A DNA stretch of 6,931 nucleotides from Chloroflexota bacterium (GTDB lineage Bacteria > Chloroflexota > Limnocylindria > Limnocylindrales > CSP1-4), in NCBI GenBank assembly GCA_013695505.1, contig JACDAH010000433.1, positions 1 to 6,931 of the forward strand. Direction: 5' to 3'. This document shows positions 1 to 5,809 of this stretch, piece by piece. Made by a program: the position numbers and the translations under genes. The notes below the pieces were generated by a model that worked only from the letters and a program-made list of their open reading frames with translations, did no database searches and was not told the DNA's origin. Positions within the stretch are counted from its first letter, which is position 1, and every line of letters starts with the position of its first letter.

Positions 1-1209
1 CCCCAGGCGACATCGGAGTCGGCGGTTCTCGCATCGGCGGCGGTCTCGGAGGAGGTGCCGGTGGCGCTTGGCCATCCGCCCGAGAACCCGGAGGTCGCGC
101 TTCGCGGCCAGCCTGCCGAAGTCGACCTTCACCTCGATGACCCCCTTTACACGGTCGACGACGCCCAGGCCGCGATCGCGCACTTCGAGGCGATCGACTA
201 CGACGAAGAGCGCGAGGTCGCGCCCGGCGTTCACGCGACCTATCTCGACGCCGGCCACATCCTCGGTTCCGCGATCATCCGCCTCCGGATCGAGGCTGCG
301 GGCTCGGCTGGGGCTGGTCCCGAGCGTGAGACGACGATCGTCTTCTCCGGCGATCTCGGCCGGCCCGGGACCCCGATCATCCGAGACCCGTCGATCCTGC
401 GCGATGCCGATTACCTGCTGACCGAGACGACCTATGGCGGGCGCGAGCACGAGCCCGAGGCCGAGGCGATCCGGATCCTCGCCGAGACCGTCCACCTCGT
501 CGCCGACGCCGGCGGCGTCCTCCTCGTCCCGTCCTTCGCGATCGGCCGGACCCAGGAGATCGTGTATGCCCTCGACCGGCTCCTCGAAGAGGGCAAGATC
601 CCGGAGCTGCCGCTGTACCTCGACTCGCCGATGGCATCCAAGGCGTCCGACATCTACCGCCGCCACGCCGAATACCTCGACGAGGACGCCCGGCGCCTGC
701 TCGAGTCGGGCGAGACGCCGCTCGAATACCCGAACCAGACCGAGACGCGGGACCTGAAGGATTCGCAGGCGATCGCGCAGGCGCAGCGGCCGTACATGAT
801 CATCGCCTCGAACGGGATGCTCACCGGGGGCCGGGTCCTCGGCCATCTCCGCAACCTGATCGGAGACCCGGACGCGACGCTGCTCTTCGTCGGCTACCAG
901 GGCGAAGGCACGCTCGGCGCCCATCTCCAGGCGGGCGCCAAGACGGCCAAGCTCGACGGCCAGCCGCGCGAGGTGCGGTGCAAGATCCGCTCGATCAGCG
1001 GCTTCAGCGCTCACGCCGACGAGCCTGAGCTCCTCGACTGGCTCAGCCATTTCGCCGAGGGCAAGCAGCCGGGGGCGGCAGGCTTCCCGAAGACCGTCTT
1101 CCTCGTTCACGGCGATCCGGAGGCCCAGATCGCGATCGAGCCGAAGGTTCAGGCGCTCGGCTTCAAGACAAAGATCCCGCACTGGCGCGAGAAGGTGACA
1201 CTGGGCTAG
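1..1209 (+). CDS. MBL-fold/beta-CASP metallo-hydrolase with RNA-specificity domain, 5' partial
   Basis: The frame is open from the first base to the TAG at 1207-1209, so this is the C-terminal ~402 residues of a longer protein. The family is usually about 450-550 aa. Family knowledge: these zinc-dependent, cytoplasmic proteins resemble CPSF73/RNase J-type nucleases and are thought to process RNA. The metal-binding HxHxDH motif is missing because it lies left of the window. Visible motifs: DAGHILGS (247-270, motif III His), FSGDLGR (about 343-363, motif IV Asp), TETTYGG (421-441, beta-CASP motif A acidic residue), SNGMLTGGR (808-834), SGFSAHAD (997-1020, motif B His) and VHGDPE (about 1105-1122, motif C His). 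The beta-CASP insert and the C-terminal RMMBL segment are therefore both present and intact. A GTG at 55-57 could be mistaken for the start, but the frame and the family fold continue upstream of it. The gene converges on the SRPBCC gene with 9 bases between stops. RNA as substrate is inferred from the family only. Confidence 0.93.
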   Translation, partial: PQATSESAVLASAAVSEEVPVALGHPPENPEVALRGQPAEVDLHLDDPLYTVDDAQAAIAHFEAIDYDEEREVAPGVHATYLDAGHILGSAIIRLRIEAAGSAGAGPERETTIVFSGDLGRPGTPIIRDPSILRDADYLLTETTYGGREHEPEAEAIRILAETVHLVADAGGVLLVPSFAIGRTQEIVYALDRLLEEGKIPELPLYLDSPMASKASDIYRRHAEYLDEDARRLLESGETPLEYPNQTETRDLKDSQAIAQAQRPYMIIASNGMLTGGRVLGHLRNLIGDPDATLLFVGYQGEGTLGAHLQAGAKTAKLDGQPREVRCKIRSISGFSAHADEPELLDWLSHFAEGKQPGAAGFPKTVFLVHGDPEAQIAIEPKVQALGFKTKIPHWREKVTLG

Positions 1210-1218
1210 GCGTCCGGA

Positions 1219-1611
1219 TCAGAGGAATCCGATCGTGTCACCCGTGCCCGGAAGCTCGGAGCGGAGGCGCGTCCTGATCCGACGCCAGGCCAGGGGCCAG
1301 AGCAGGCGCGTAAACGGGAGGAAGCCGCCCGAGCCTGACATCGAGAGATGGATCGCGGTGCCGCCGGCGGCTCCGTCGGCGAGCTCATCGGTCACCGACT
1401 GGCGTGCCGCTGCCGCACCCGAGCCGCTCATGACGATCGTGGCCGTGACACGCTCCCGGTCGAAACTCACGTATTCGACCCGGGCGCGCAGCTGATCCAG
1501 CCCGATGACCGCCCAGGAGCCAACGCCGGTCGCTCCGGCGGACCGCTCGAGGATCGGCTTCGGGTGGTTCGCCGTGATCAGCTGGCGAGGGTCGGCGAGG
1601 ACAACGAGCAC
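1219..1611 (-). CDS. SRPBCC (START/polyketide-cyclase-like) family protein, 5' end uncertain
   Basis: This minus-strand frame of 130 residues begins at GTG 1611 and ends at TGA 1221-1219. Near its start it reads LADPRQLITANHPKP, then VGSWAVIGLDQLRARVEYVSF, and it ends with LLWPLAWRRIRTRLRSELPG. This is the pattern of small SRPBCC proteins: a helix after strand 1, a central curved sheet, and a long basic C-terminal helix. These cytoplasmic proteins bind hydrophobic ligands in a deep pocket; no ligand or reaction can be read here. The start is doubtful. In-frame residues upstream of GTG 1611 (AFDLPASRTDV, about 1609-1641) look like the missing first strand, but no ATG, GTG or TTG precedes them before the in-frame stop at 1692-1690. 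An ATG at 1667-1665 reads MPEPQA but is one base out of frame, and one additional C in the C-run complementary to 1649-1651 would join it to the fold. No Shine-Dalgarno precedes GTG 1611. The gene is therefore either frameshifted, affected by a sequence error, or truncated at its N-terminus. Family assignment is by pattern only. Confidence 0.66.
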   Translation of the reverse strand: MLVVLADPRQLITANHPKPILERSAGATGVGSWAVIGLDQLRARVEYVSFDRERVTATIVMSGSGAAAARQSVTDELADGAAGGTAIHLSMSGSGGFLPFTRLLWPLAWRRIRTRLRSELPGTGDTIGFL

Positions 1612-1673
1612 GTCGGTCCGGCTCGCCGGCAGGTCGAACGCCGGTGAAGGGCCTGGGGTTCTGGCATCGATCG

Positions 1674-1679
1674 ATCTTC
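1674..1679 (-). promoter_or_regulatory. Candidate -10-like element for a leaderless SRPBCC start at ATG 1667
   Basis: On the minus strand GAAGAT (1679-1674) sits exactly 6 bases before the ATG at 1667-1665. It keeps the two most conserved -10 positions, A2 and T6. The same geometry occurs before the Rieske and DUF72 starts. No convincing -35 element is visible, and the match is short enough to be chance. It matters mainly because it favours ATG 1667, rather than GTG 1611, as the original start. Confidence 0.25.
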
Positions 1680-1706
1680 GTGGTGTCGATCAGGCTCCGT
1701 CAAGCA

Positions 1707-1720
1707 ACGCGTGCACGCGT
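1707..1720. repeat. Perfect 14-bp palindrome, possible operator
   Basis: ACGCGTGCACGCGT is identical to its reverse complement over all 14 bases, and the flanking bases (A1706, C1721) break the symmetry. It lies about 190 bases before the katE ATG and about 40 bases before the possible SRPBCC ATG at 1667. It could therefore be a dimeric repressor site serving either gene. It could also be chance, since alternating CG/GT steps are common in DNA of this composition. Confidence 0.35.
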
Positions 1721-1896
1721 CCCGATCGACGATCGACCGGGATCGCCGCCCGTCTCAACGGACCGGGGGCATCGGATCGCAAGCAGCACGCAAGCCATTT
1801 GCGGCAAGGGACGGAACAGCGGAACCTCAGGCCTCGCCATCATTGGCGCGCGTCGGTTCATGAGCCCAGACACGCGACGGTTGACGTCCCCAATCC

Positions 1897-1902
1897 GAGG
1901 AG
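1897..1902 (+). promoter_or_regulatory. Shine-Dalgarno site of katE
   Basis: GAGGAG at 1897-1902 is complementary to the 16S anti-Shine-Dalgarno and lies 7 bases before ATG 1910. It fixes the katE start within a frame that stays open as far upstream as 1505. It is the only strong ribosome binding site I see among the starts in this window. Confidence 0.8.
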
Positions 1903-1909
1903 TGCCCGC

Positions 1910-4102
1910 ATGGCCAGGCGATCGCCCGTCTCTCGAGCCGCCTCGCCGCGGCGCTCCGCTGCCGCGAACGCGAAGGTGCAACAGCTCGAGTCGTCCACGG
2001 ACCAGCCGGGCGACACGACCCTGACCACCAACCACGGCGTTGCGATCAACGACGACCAGAACTCGCTCAAGGCGGGTGAGCGCGGCCCGTCGCTCCTGGA
2101 GGACTTTCACCTTCGCGAGAAGATCACGCACTTCGACCACGAGCGGATCCCGGAGCGCGTCGTCCATGCCCGCGGATCCGCCGCCCATGGCGTGTTTCAG
2201 GTTTACAAGTCACTGGCGACGTTGACGAAAGCCGGCTTCCTGACTGATCCGGGCCGGGAGACGCCCGTGTTCGTCCGCTTCTCGACCGTCGCGGGCTCCC
2301 GAGGGTCGACCGACCTCGCCCGCGACGTCCGCGGTTTCGCGGTCAAGTTCTACACCGACGAGGGCACCTTCGATCTGGTCGGCAACAACATGCCCGTGTT
2401 CTTCATCCAGGACGCGATCAAGTTTCCGGATCTGATCCACGCCGTGAAGCCCGAGCCGGACAACGAGATTCCCCAGGCCGCGTCGGCCCATGACACGTTC
2501 TGGGACTTCATCTCGGCGATGCCGGAATCCATGCACATGGTGATGTGGTTGATGTCCGATCGGGCCATCCCCCGGAGCTTCCGGATGATGGAGGGCTTCG
2601 GCGTCCACACCTTCCGGCTGGTGAACGCCAACGGGACGTCGCGCTTCGTGAAGTTCCACTGGAAGCCGCTTCTCGGCGTCCACTCCGTCGCCTGGGATGA
2701 AGCGCAGAAGATCTCCGGCAAGGATCCGGACTTCCACCGGCGTGACCTGTGGGAGGCGATCGAAGAGGGCAAGTTTCCCGAGTGGGAGCTCGGGCTTCAG
2801 ATCGTCGAGGAGAAGGACGAGTTCGCCCTCGGGTTCGATCTGCTCGACCCCACGAAGCTGATCCCCGAGGAGCTCGTGCCGGTGCAGCGGGTCGGGAAGC
2901 TCACCCTCAACCGAAACCCGGACAACTTCTTTGCGGAAACCGAGCAAGCCGCTTTCCACATCGGCCATGTCGTGCCCGGGATCGACTTCACCAACGATCC
3001 GCTGCTTCAGGGCCGGCTCTTCTCGTACACAGATACGCAGCTGATCCGGCTCGGAGGACCGAACTTCCACGAGATCCCGATCAATCGTGCGATCGCCCCG
3101 GTCCACAATAACCAGCGCGACGGCCACATGCGCCAAACGATCAGCGCGGGGAACGTCAGCTACGGGCCGAACACGCTCGGCGACAACCAGCCGGCGCAGG
3201 CGACGGCCGCCGCCGGCGGGTATGTCACATTTCCCGAGCCCCTAGGGGGAACCAAGGTTCGGCAGCGCGGCGCCAGCTTCTTCGACCACTACAGCCAGGC
3301 GCGGATGTTCTTCAGGAGCCAGTCGGCGCCCGAGCAGCAGCACCTGATCAAGGCGCTTCGGTTCGAACTCGGCAAGGTGAAGAGTCCGGACGTCCAGGAA
3401 CGGATGGTCCGGCACCTGGCGCAGATCGACAAGGAGCTGGCGTCGTCCGTTGGCAGGGCCCTGGGCCTGACCGTCCCGGCCAAGCCGGCCGCCCCACCGA
3501 ATCACAGCATCCCGGCCGATGGCGATCCGAAGAACCATCAGCATCGCGAGCTCGCTGATCCGACGATCGTGTCGAGCGCGTTGAGCATGACCGCCCACGT
3601 TCCGGGGCCGATCGCGACCCGCAAGGTCGCCGTACTCGTCGCGGACGGTTTCGACGCGGCCGGAGTCGCCGCCCTGACCAAGGCCCTGGCCGCGAGGGGC
3701 GCGGCCGCCGTGCTCGTCGGTCCCCACGTTGGTCAGGTGGTGGCCGACGACAACAAGGGCTACGCCGCCGCCTTCTCGATTCTCACCACGTCCTCCGTGC
3801 TCTTCGACGCGGTCGCCGTCGCTGACGGACCGGGCGCGGCCGACTGGACACGTGACGTTGATGCAATCGAGTTCGTCAAGGACGCGTACAGGCACTGCAA
3901 GGCCGTCGCGGCCAGTGGCGAGGGGATCAAGCTGTTCCGCGCCGCCGACATCCCCGTCGACGAGCCAGAAGGCGACCGGCCGGCCGATGCCGCCACTGCC
4001 GTCGGCGACCGATTCACTCCACAGGTCATCAAGCGCTTCGTGACGGCGATGGCGGACCACCGGTTGTGGGCGCGAGAGCCGGGGCTCCATCTGCCCATCT
4101 GA
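1910..4102 (+). CDS. katE: Large-subunit monofunctional catalase (HPII/KatE type) with C-terminal DJ-1/PfpI-like domain
   Basis: This heme catalase of 730 residues converts hydrogen peroxide to water and O2 in the cytoplasm. E. coli HPII has 753. Residues 1 to about 40 form an Arg/Ser/Ala-rich, probably disordered leader. The catalase core follows, with distal His86 in RVVHARG, Asn159 in VGNNMP, and the proximal heme ligand Tyr373 in RLFSYTDTQ with Arg369 four residues before it. The spacings His86-Asn159 (73) and His86-Tyr373 (287) equal those of HPII His128-Asn201-Tyr415. His350 in AAFHIGH matches HPII His392, the residue cross-linked to the proximal Tyr. The large-catalase signature [15 protein letters not shown] is also present. 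After a linker, residues 571 to about 700 ([16 protein letters not shown] onward) form the flavodoxin/DJ-1-like domain. Its elbow reads AASGEG, with Ser669 where DJ-1 relatives have Cys, so no thiol chemistry is expected. This domain is normal for large catalases. ATG 1910 is chosen for its GAGGAG site; sequence upstream in the same frame overlaps the antisense SRPBCC gene and has no catalase similarity. Tetramer formation and heme d are inferred from the family. Confidence 0.97.
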   Translation: MARRSPVSRAASPRRSAAANAKVQQLESSTDQPGDTTLTTNHGVAINDDQNSLKAGERGPSLLEDFHLREKITHFDHERIPERVVHARGSAAHGVFQVYKSLATLTKAGFLTDPGRETPVFVRFSTVAGSRGSTDLARDVRGFAVKFYTDEGTFDLVGNNMPVFFIQDAIKFPDLIHAVKPEPDNEIPQAASAHDTFWDFISAMPESMHMVMWLMSDRAIPRSFRMMEGFGVHTFRLVNANGTSRFVKFHWKPLLGVHSVAWDEAQKISGKDPDFHRRDLWEAIEEGKFPEWELGLQIVEEKDEFALGFDLLDPTKLIPEELVPVQRVGKLTLNRNPDNFFAETEQAAFHIGHVVPGIDFTNDPLLQGRLFSYTDTQLIRLGGPNFHEIPINRAIAPVHNNQRDGHMRQTISAGNVSYGPNTLGDNQPAQATAAAGGYVTFPEPLGGTKVRQRGASFFDHYSQARMFFRSQSAPEQQHLIKALRFELGKVKSPDVQERMVRHLAQIDKELASSVGRALGLTVPAKPAAPPNHSIPADGDPKNHQHRELADPTIVSSALSMTAHVPGPIATRKVAVLVADGFDAAGVAALTKALAARGAAAVLVGPHVGQVVADDNKGYAAAFSILTTSSVLFDAVAVADGPGAADWTRDVDAIEFVKDAYRHCKAVAASGEGIKLFRAADIPVDEPEGDRPADAATAVGDRFTPQVIKRFVTAMADHRLWAREPGLHLPI

Positions 4103-4208
4103 GTCCCGGAGGACGACAACGGTTCAGCGGGCTCGTCCTGCCTCGTCGCGCGATCCGGAACGCCGGTTCGTCTGATGGAACGCCGAAGGCATTGGAATCC
4201 GGCCATGT

Positions 4209-4214
4209 GACGAT
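4209..4214 (+). promoter_or_regulatory. Candidate -10-like element for a leaderless Rieske oxygenase start
   Basis: GACGAT at 4209-4214 lies exactly 6 bases before ATG 4221, so a transcript would begin at or next to the A of the start codon. It shares ACGAT with the better element before the DUF72 gene. The start has no Shine-Dalgarno. No good -35 hexamer is seen 16-19 bases upstream, so confidence is low. Confidence 0.3.
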
Positions 4215-4220
4215 CCGGCC

Positions 4221-5669
4221 ATGCCCGACCGCCATCCCGACACCTCGATCCTGACCGCCGCCGAGCTCGATTCGATCCGCCGCCCATACCGCAGCGCCCG
4301 CCTTCTTCCGCGCCGGGCGTATCACGACCCGGCGATCTTCGATCGGGAGCGGGATGACATCCTGCGGCGTGACTGGGTGATCGTCGGGCGCATCCACGAG
4401 GCCCCGGTCCCGGGCACCTACTTCCAAACCGCGATCGACGGCGAGCCGCTGCTCGTGGTGCGCGGCCGGGACGACACCCTGCGCGCCTTCTACAACGTCT
4501 GCCGCCATCGCGGCACCGCGGTCGTGGAGGAGCAGTGCGGCACGGCGGTCCGCTTCCAGTGCCCGTACCACGCCTGGATCTACGATCTCGAGGGCAAGCT
4601 GATCCGGGCCAAGCACACCGACGACCTCGACGACTTCAGCCTCGAGACGTACGGCCTCACCACGGTCCGCCTCGAGACCTGGCAGGGCTTCGTCTTCCTC
4701 AACCTCGACCCCGATGCGACTCCGCTGCCGGAGCAGCTCGGCGATCTCGACGAGCATCTCGGACGGTTCGAGTTCGACACGCTCAAGGTGGCCCGGACGA
4801 TCACCTACGACGTCGCCGCGAATTGGAAGTTCATCGCCGAGAACTACTCGGAGTGCTACCACTGCCCGCCCCTCCATCCCCAGCTCAACAAGCTGACGCC
4901 GTACGACGTCGGCGGCGATTACCTGCCCGGCGGTGCCTGGCAGGGTGGCTGGATGGAGCTCGTCGCCGGGGCGGAGACGATGGCTCTCGACGGCGGCCAG
5001 GGCTCCCGGCACGGTCGCCCGCCGATGTGCGGCATGACAACCGAGGACGAGCGCCGGATCTTCTACTACGTCCTCTGGCCGACTGCGTTCCTGTCGATCC
5101 ACCCGGACTACCTGCTCGTCCACCGGATCGTTCCGGTCGCGCCGGATCGGACGACCGTGATCTGCCAGCTCCTGTTCGAGCCCGAGACGATGGGCCGGCC
5201 GGACTTCGACCCGTCCGACGCCATCGCCTTCTGGGACCTGACGAACACCCAGGACTGGCATGTCTGCGAGATGCAGCAGCGGGGCACCAGATCCCGATCG
5301 TGGGTCAGCGGCCGGTACTCGAACCAGGAGGCATCGGTCCATGCCTTCGACCTGATGGTCGCCGAGCGCTACGCGGGTTTGCCGTTCAGCGCCTCTCGGA
5401 CGGTCCGCGAGCGGTACGATGTCGCGCCACCGAAGGACGCGCCGATGGGCCAGATGGACGCGGGGGCGGCGTACTTCACGGGGGATTCGTCGGCCGCTGC
5501 CTCGCCCGATCACGACGCCGGTGGGACCGACGAGAGTCACGCGGTGGCCGCCAAGGAGGGCCACGACGAGGCCGCCCACGACCCCCACGAGCACGACCAT
5601 CAGACGACGGGTCGCGGTTCGCACGAGCACGCGACAGCCCGCATGACCGCTCGCGCCAAGACGACCTGA
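4221..5669 (+). CDS. Rieske non-heme iron oxygenase, alpha (oxygenase) subunit, with His-rich C-terminal tail
   Basis: The protein has 482 residues. The N-terminal Rieske domain holds Cys94-X-His96 (CRHRGT) and Cys114-XX-His117 (CPYHAW), separated by 17 residues, which are the full [2Fe-2S] ligand set. The catalytic domain holds the mononuclear iron triad: His214 and His219 in ECYHCPPLHP, and Asp345 in NTQDWHVCE. The residue three before His214, which links the Rieske and catalytic sites of neighbouring subunits, is Glu211 rather than the usual Asp. Family knowledge: Glu at this point is known from CntA carnitine oxygenase, and the overall pattern (FQCPYHAW, ENYSECYHC, HPDYLLVHR) resembles the GbcA/CntA group acting on quaternary amines. 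The substrate is not proven, and other aromatic or N-dealkylating oxygenases remain possible. Electrons must come from a reductase absent from this window. Residues from about 400 are outside the catalytic fold, and 431-470 carry nine His among Asp/Glu/Ala, probably disordered. ATG 4221 is the only good start near the family's usual N-terminus; it has no Shine-Dalgarno and may be leaderless. The gene is 118 bases after katE. Confidence 0.93.
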   Translation: MPDRHPDTSILTAAELDSIRRPYRSARLLPRRAYHDPAIFDRERDDILRRDWVIVGRIHEAPVPGTYFQTAIDGEPLLVVRGRDDTLRAFYNVCRHRGTAVVEEQCGTAVRFQCPYHAWIYDLEGKLIRAKHTDDLDDFSLETYGLTTVRLETWQGFVFLNLDPDATPLPEQLGDLDEHLGRFEFDTLKVARTITYDVAANWKFIAENYSECYHCPPLHPQLNKLTPYDVGGDYLPGGAWQGGWMELVAGAETMALDGGQGSRHGRPPMCGMTTEDERRIFYYVLWPTAFLSIHPDYLLVHRIVPVAPDRTTVICQLLFEPETMGRPDFDPSDAIAFWDLTNTQDWHVCEMQQRGTRSRSWVSGRYSNQEASVHAFDLMVAERYAGLPFSASRTVRERYDVAPPKDAPMGQMDAGAAYFTGDSSAAASPDHDAGGTDESHAVAAKEGHDEAAHDPHEHDHQTTGRGSHEHATARMTARAKTT

Positions 5670-5726
5670 CCTCTGACCGCATCGATCCTGGGCGCCCCCG
5701 CCGTCGCCAGGAGCAGCAAGCGCCCA

Positions 5727-5748
5727 CGCGCCGGCCCGCTGAGGCGCG
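5727..5748 (+). terminator. GC-rich hairpin after the Rieske gene, weak terminator candidate
   Basis: CGCGCC (5727-5732) and GGCGCG (5743-5748) can pair as a 6-bp stem around a 10-base loop, about 58 bases after the Rieske stop. No T-run follows, so it is not a standard intrinsic terminator, and the local GC content makes such stems common. It would fit separate transcription of the Rieske and DUF72 genes. Confidence 0.2.
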
Positions 5749-5797
5749 CGCCGACGACGTAGGGCGAATGTTGACCGGTTCCGACGGGATCGTGGCG

Positions 5798-5803
5798 TAC
5801 GAT
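5798..5803 (+). promoter_or_regulatory. -10 element of a probable leaderless promoter for the DUF72 gene
   Basis: TACGAT at 5798-5803 fits the TANNNT -10 pattern and ends 6 bases before ATG 5810. Transcription would then start at the initiation codon. There is no Shine-Dalgarno before this ATG. A TTGACC is present at 5771-5776, but its 21-base spacing is longer than the usual 17 or so, so the -35 is uncertain. Confidence 0.45.
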
Positions 5804-5809
5804 TCACGA

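Larger units (their letters stand above)
1693..1909. other. Divergent intergenic region between SRPBCC gene and katE
   Basis: This 217-base stretch separates two divergently read genes and should hold the katE promoter. I see a perfect 14-bp palindrome at 1707-1720 and a tandem direct repeat of GATCGAC at 1724-1737. A very weak sigma-A-like pair may also be present: TTGCGG at 1799-1804 and GAACCT at 1822-1827, with a 17-base spacer. That pair would give a katE leader of about 80 bases, but it matches consensus poorly. I recognise no OxyR, PerR or other known peroxide-regulator site. No small gene is supported here; the frame open across it in phase with katE lacks family similarity before the ATG at 1910. 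Confidence 0.5.

Noticed and set aside
1821..1854. GGAACC followed by CGTC as an ECF-sigma promoter for katE
   Set aside because: The spacing is about 24 bases, well outside the roughly 16-17 expected for ECF promoters.
1505..1909. Upstream extension of the catalase frame, and a GTG at 55 as the start of the beta-CASP gene
   Set aside because: The catalase extension overlaps the antisense SRPBCC gene and has no catalase similarity, and GAGGAG plus ATG 1910 define the start. The GTG at 55 is inside the partial beta-CASP gene, which must begin upstream to include HxHxDH.
2210..3136. A 308-codon minus-strand open frame opposite katE
   Set aside because: It lies wholly antisense to the conserved catalase core and has no recognisable domain; it is a shadow of codon bias.
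4110..4139. Inverted repeat AGGACGA/TCGTCCT after katE as a terminator
   Set aside because: The 7-bp arms flank a 16-base loop, with a C-C mismatch just inside and no T-run after it. It is too weak to call in this composition.
4029..5807. A 592-codon open frame on the minus strand opposite the Rieske gene
   Set aside because: It is a mirror of GC-rich third positions in the Rieske and flanking DNA. The translation is Arg/Gly/Val/Asp-rich with no family pattern, while the plus strand encodes a complete oxygenase with all metal ligands.
4535..5809. Long upstream extension of the DUF72 frame through the Rieske gene
   Set aside because: The frame is open for 425 codons, but the translation is Arg/Pro-rich and unlike any family. 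DUF72 similarity begins only at about residue 50 after ATG 5810.
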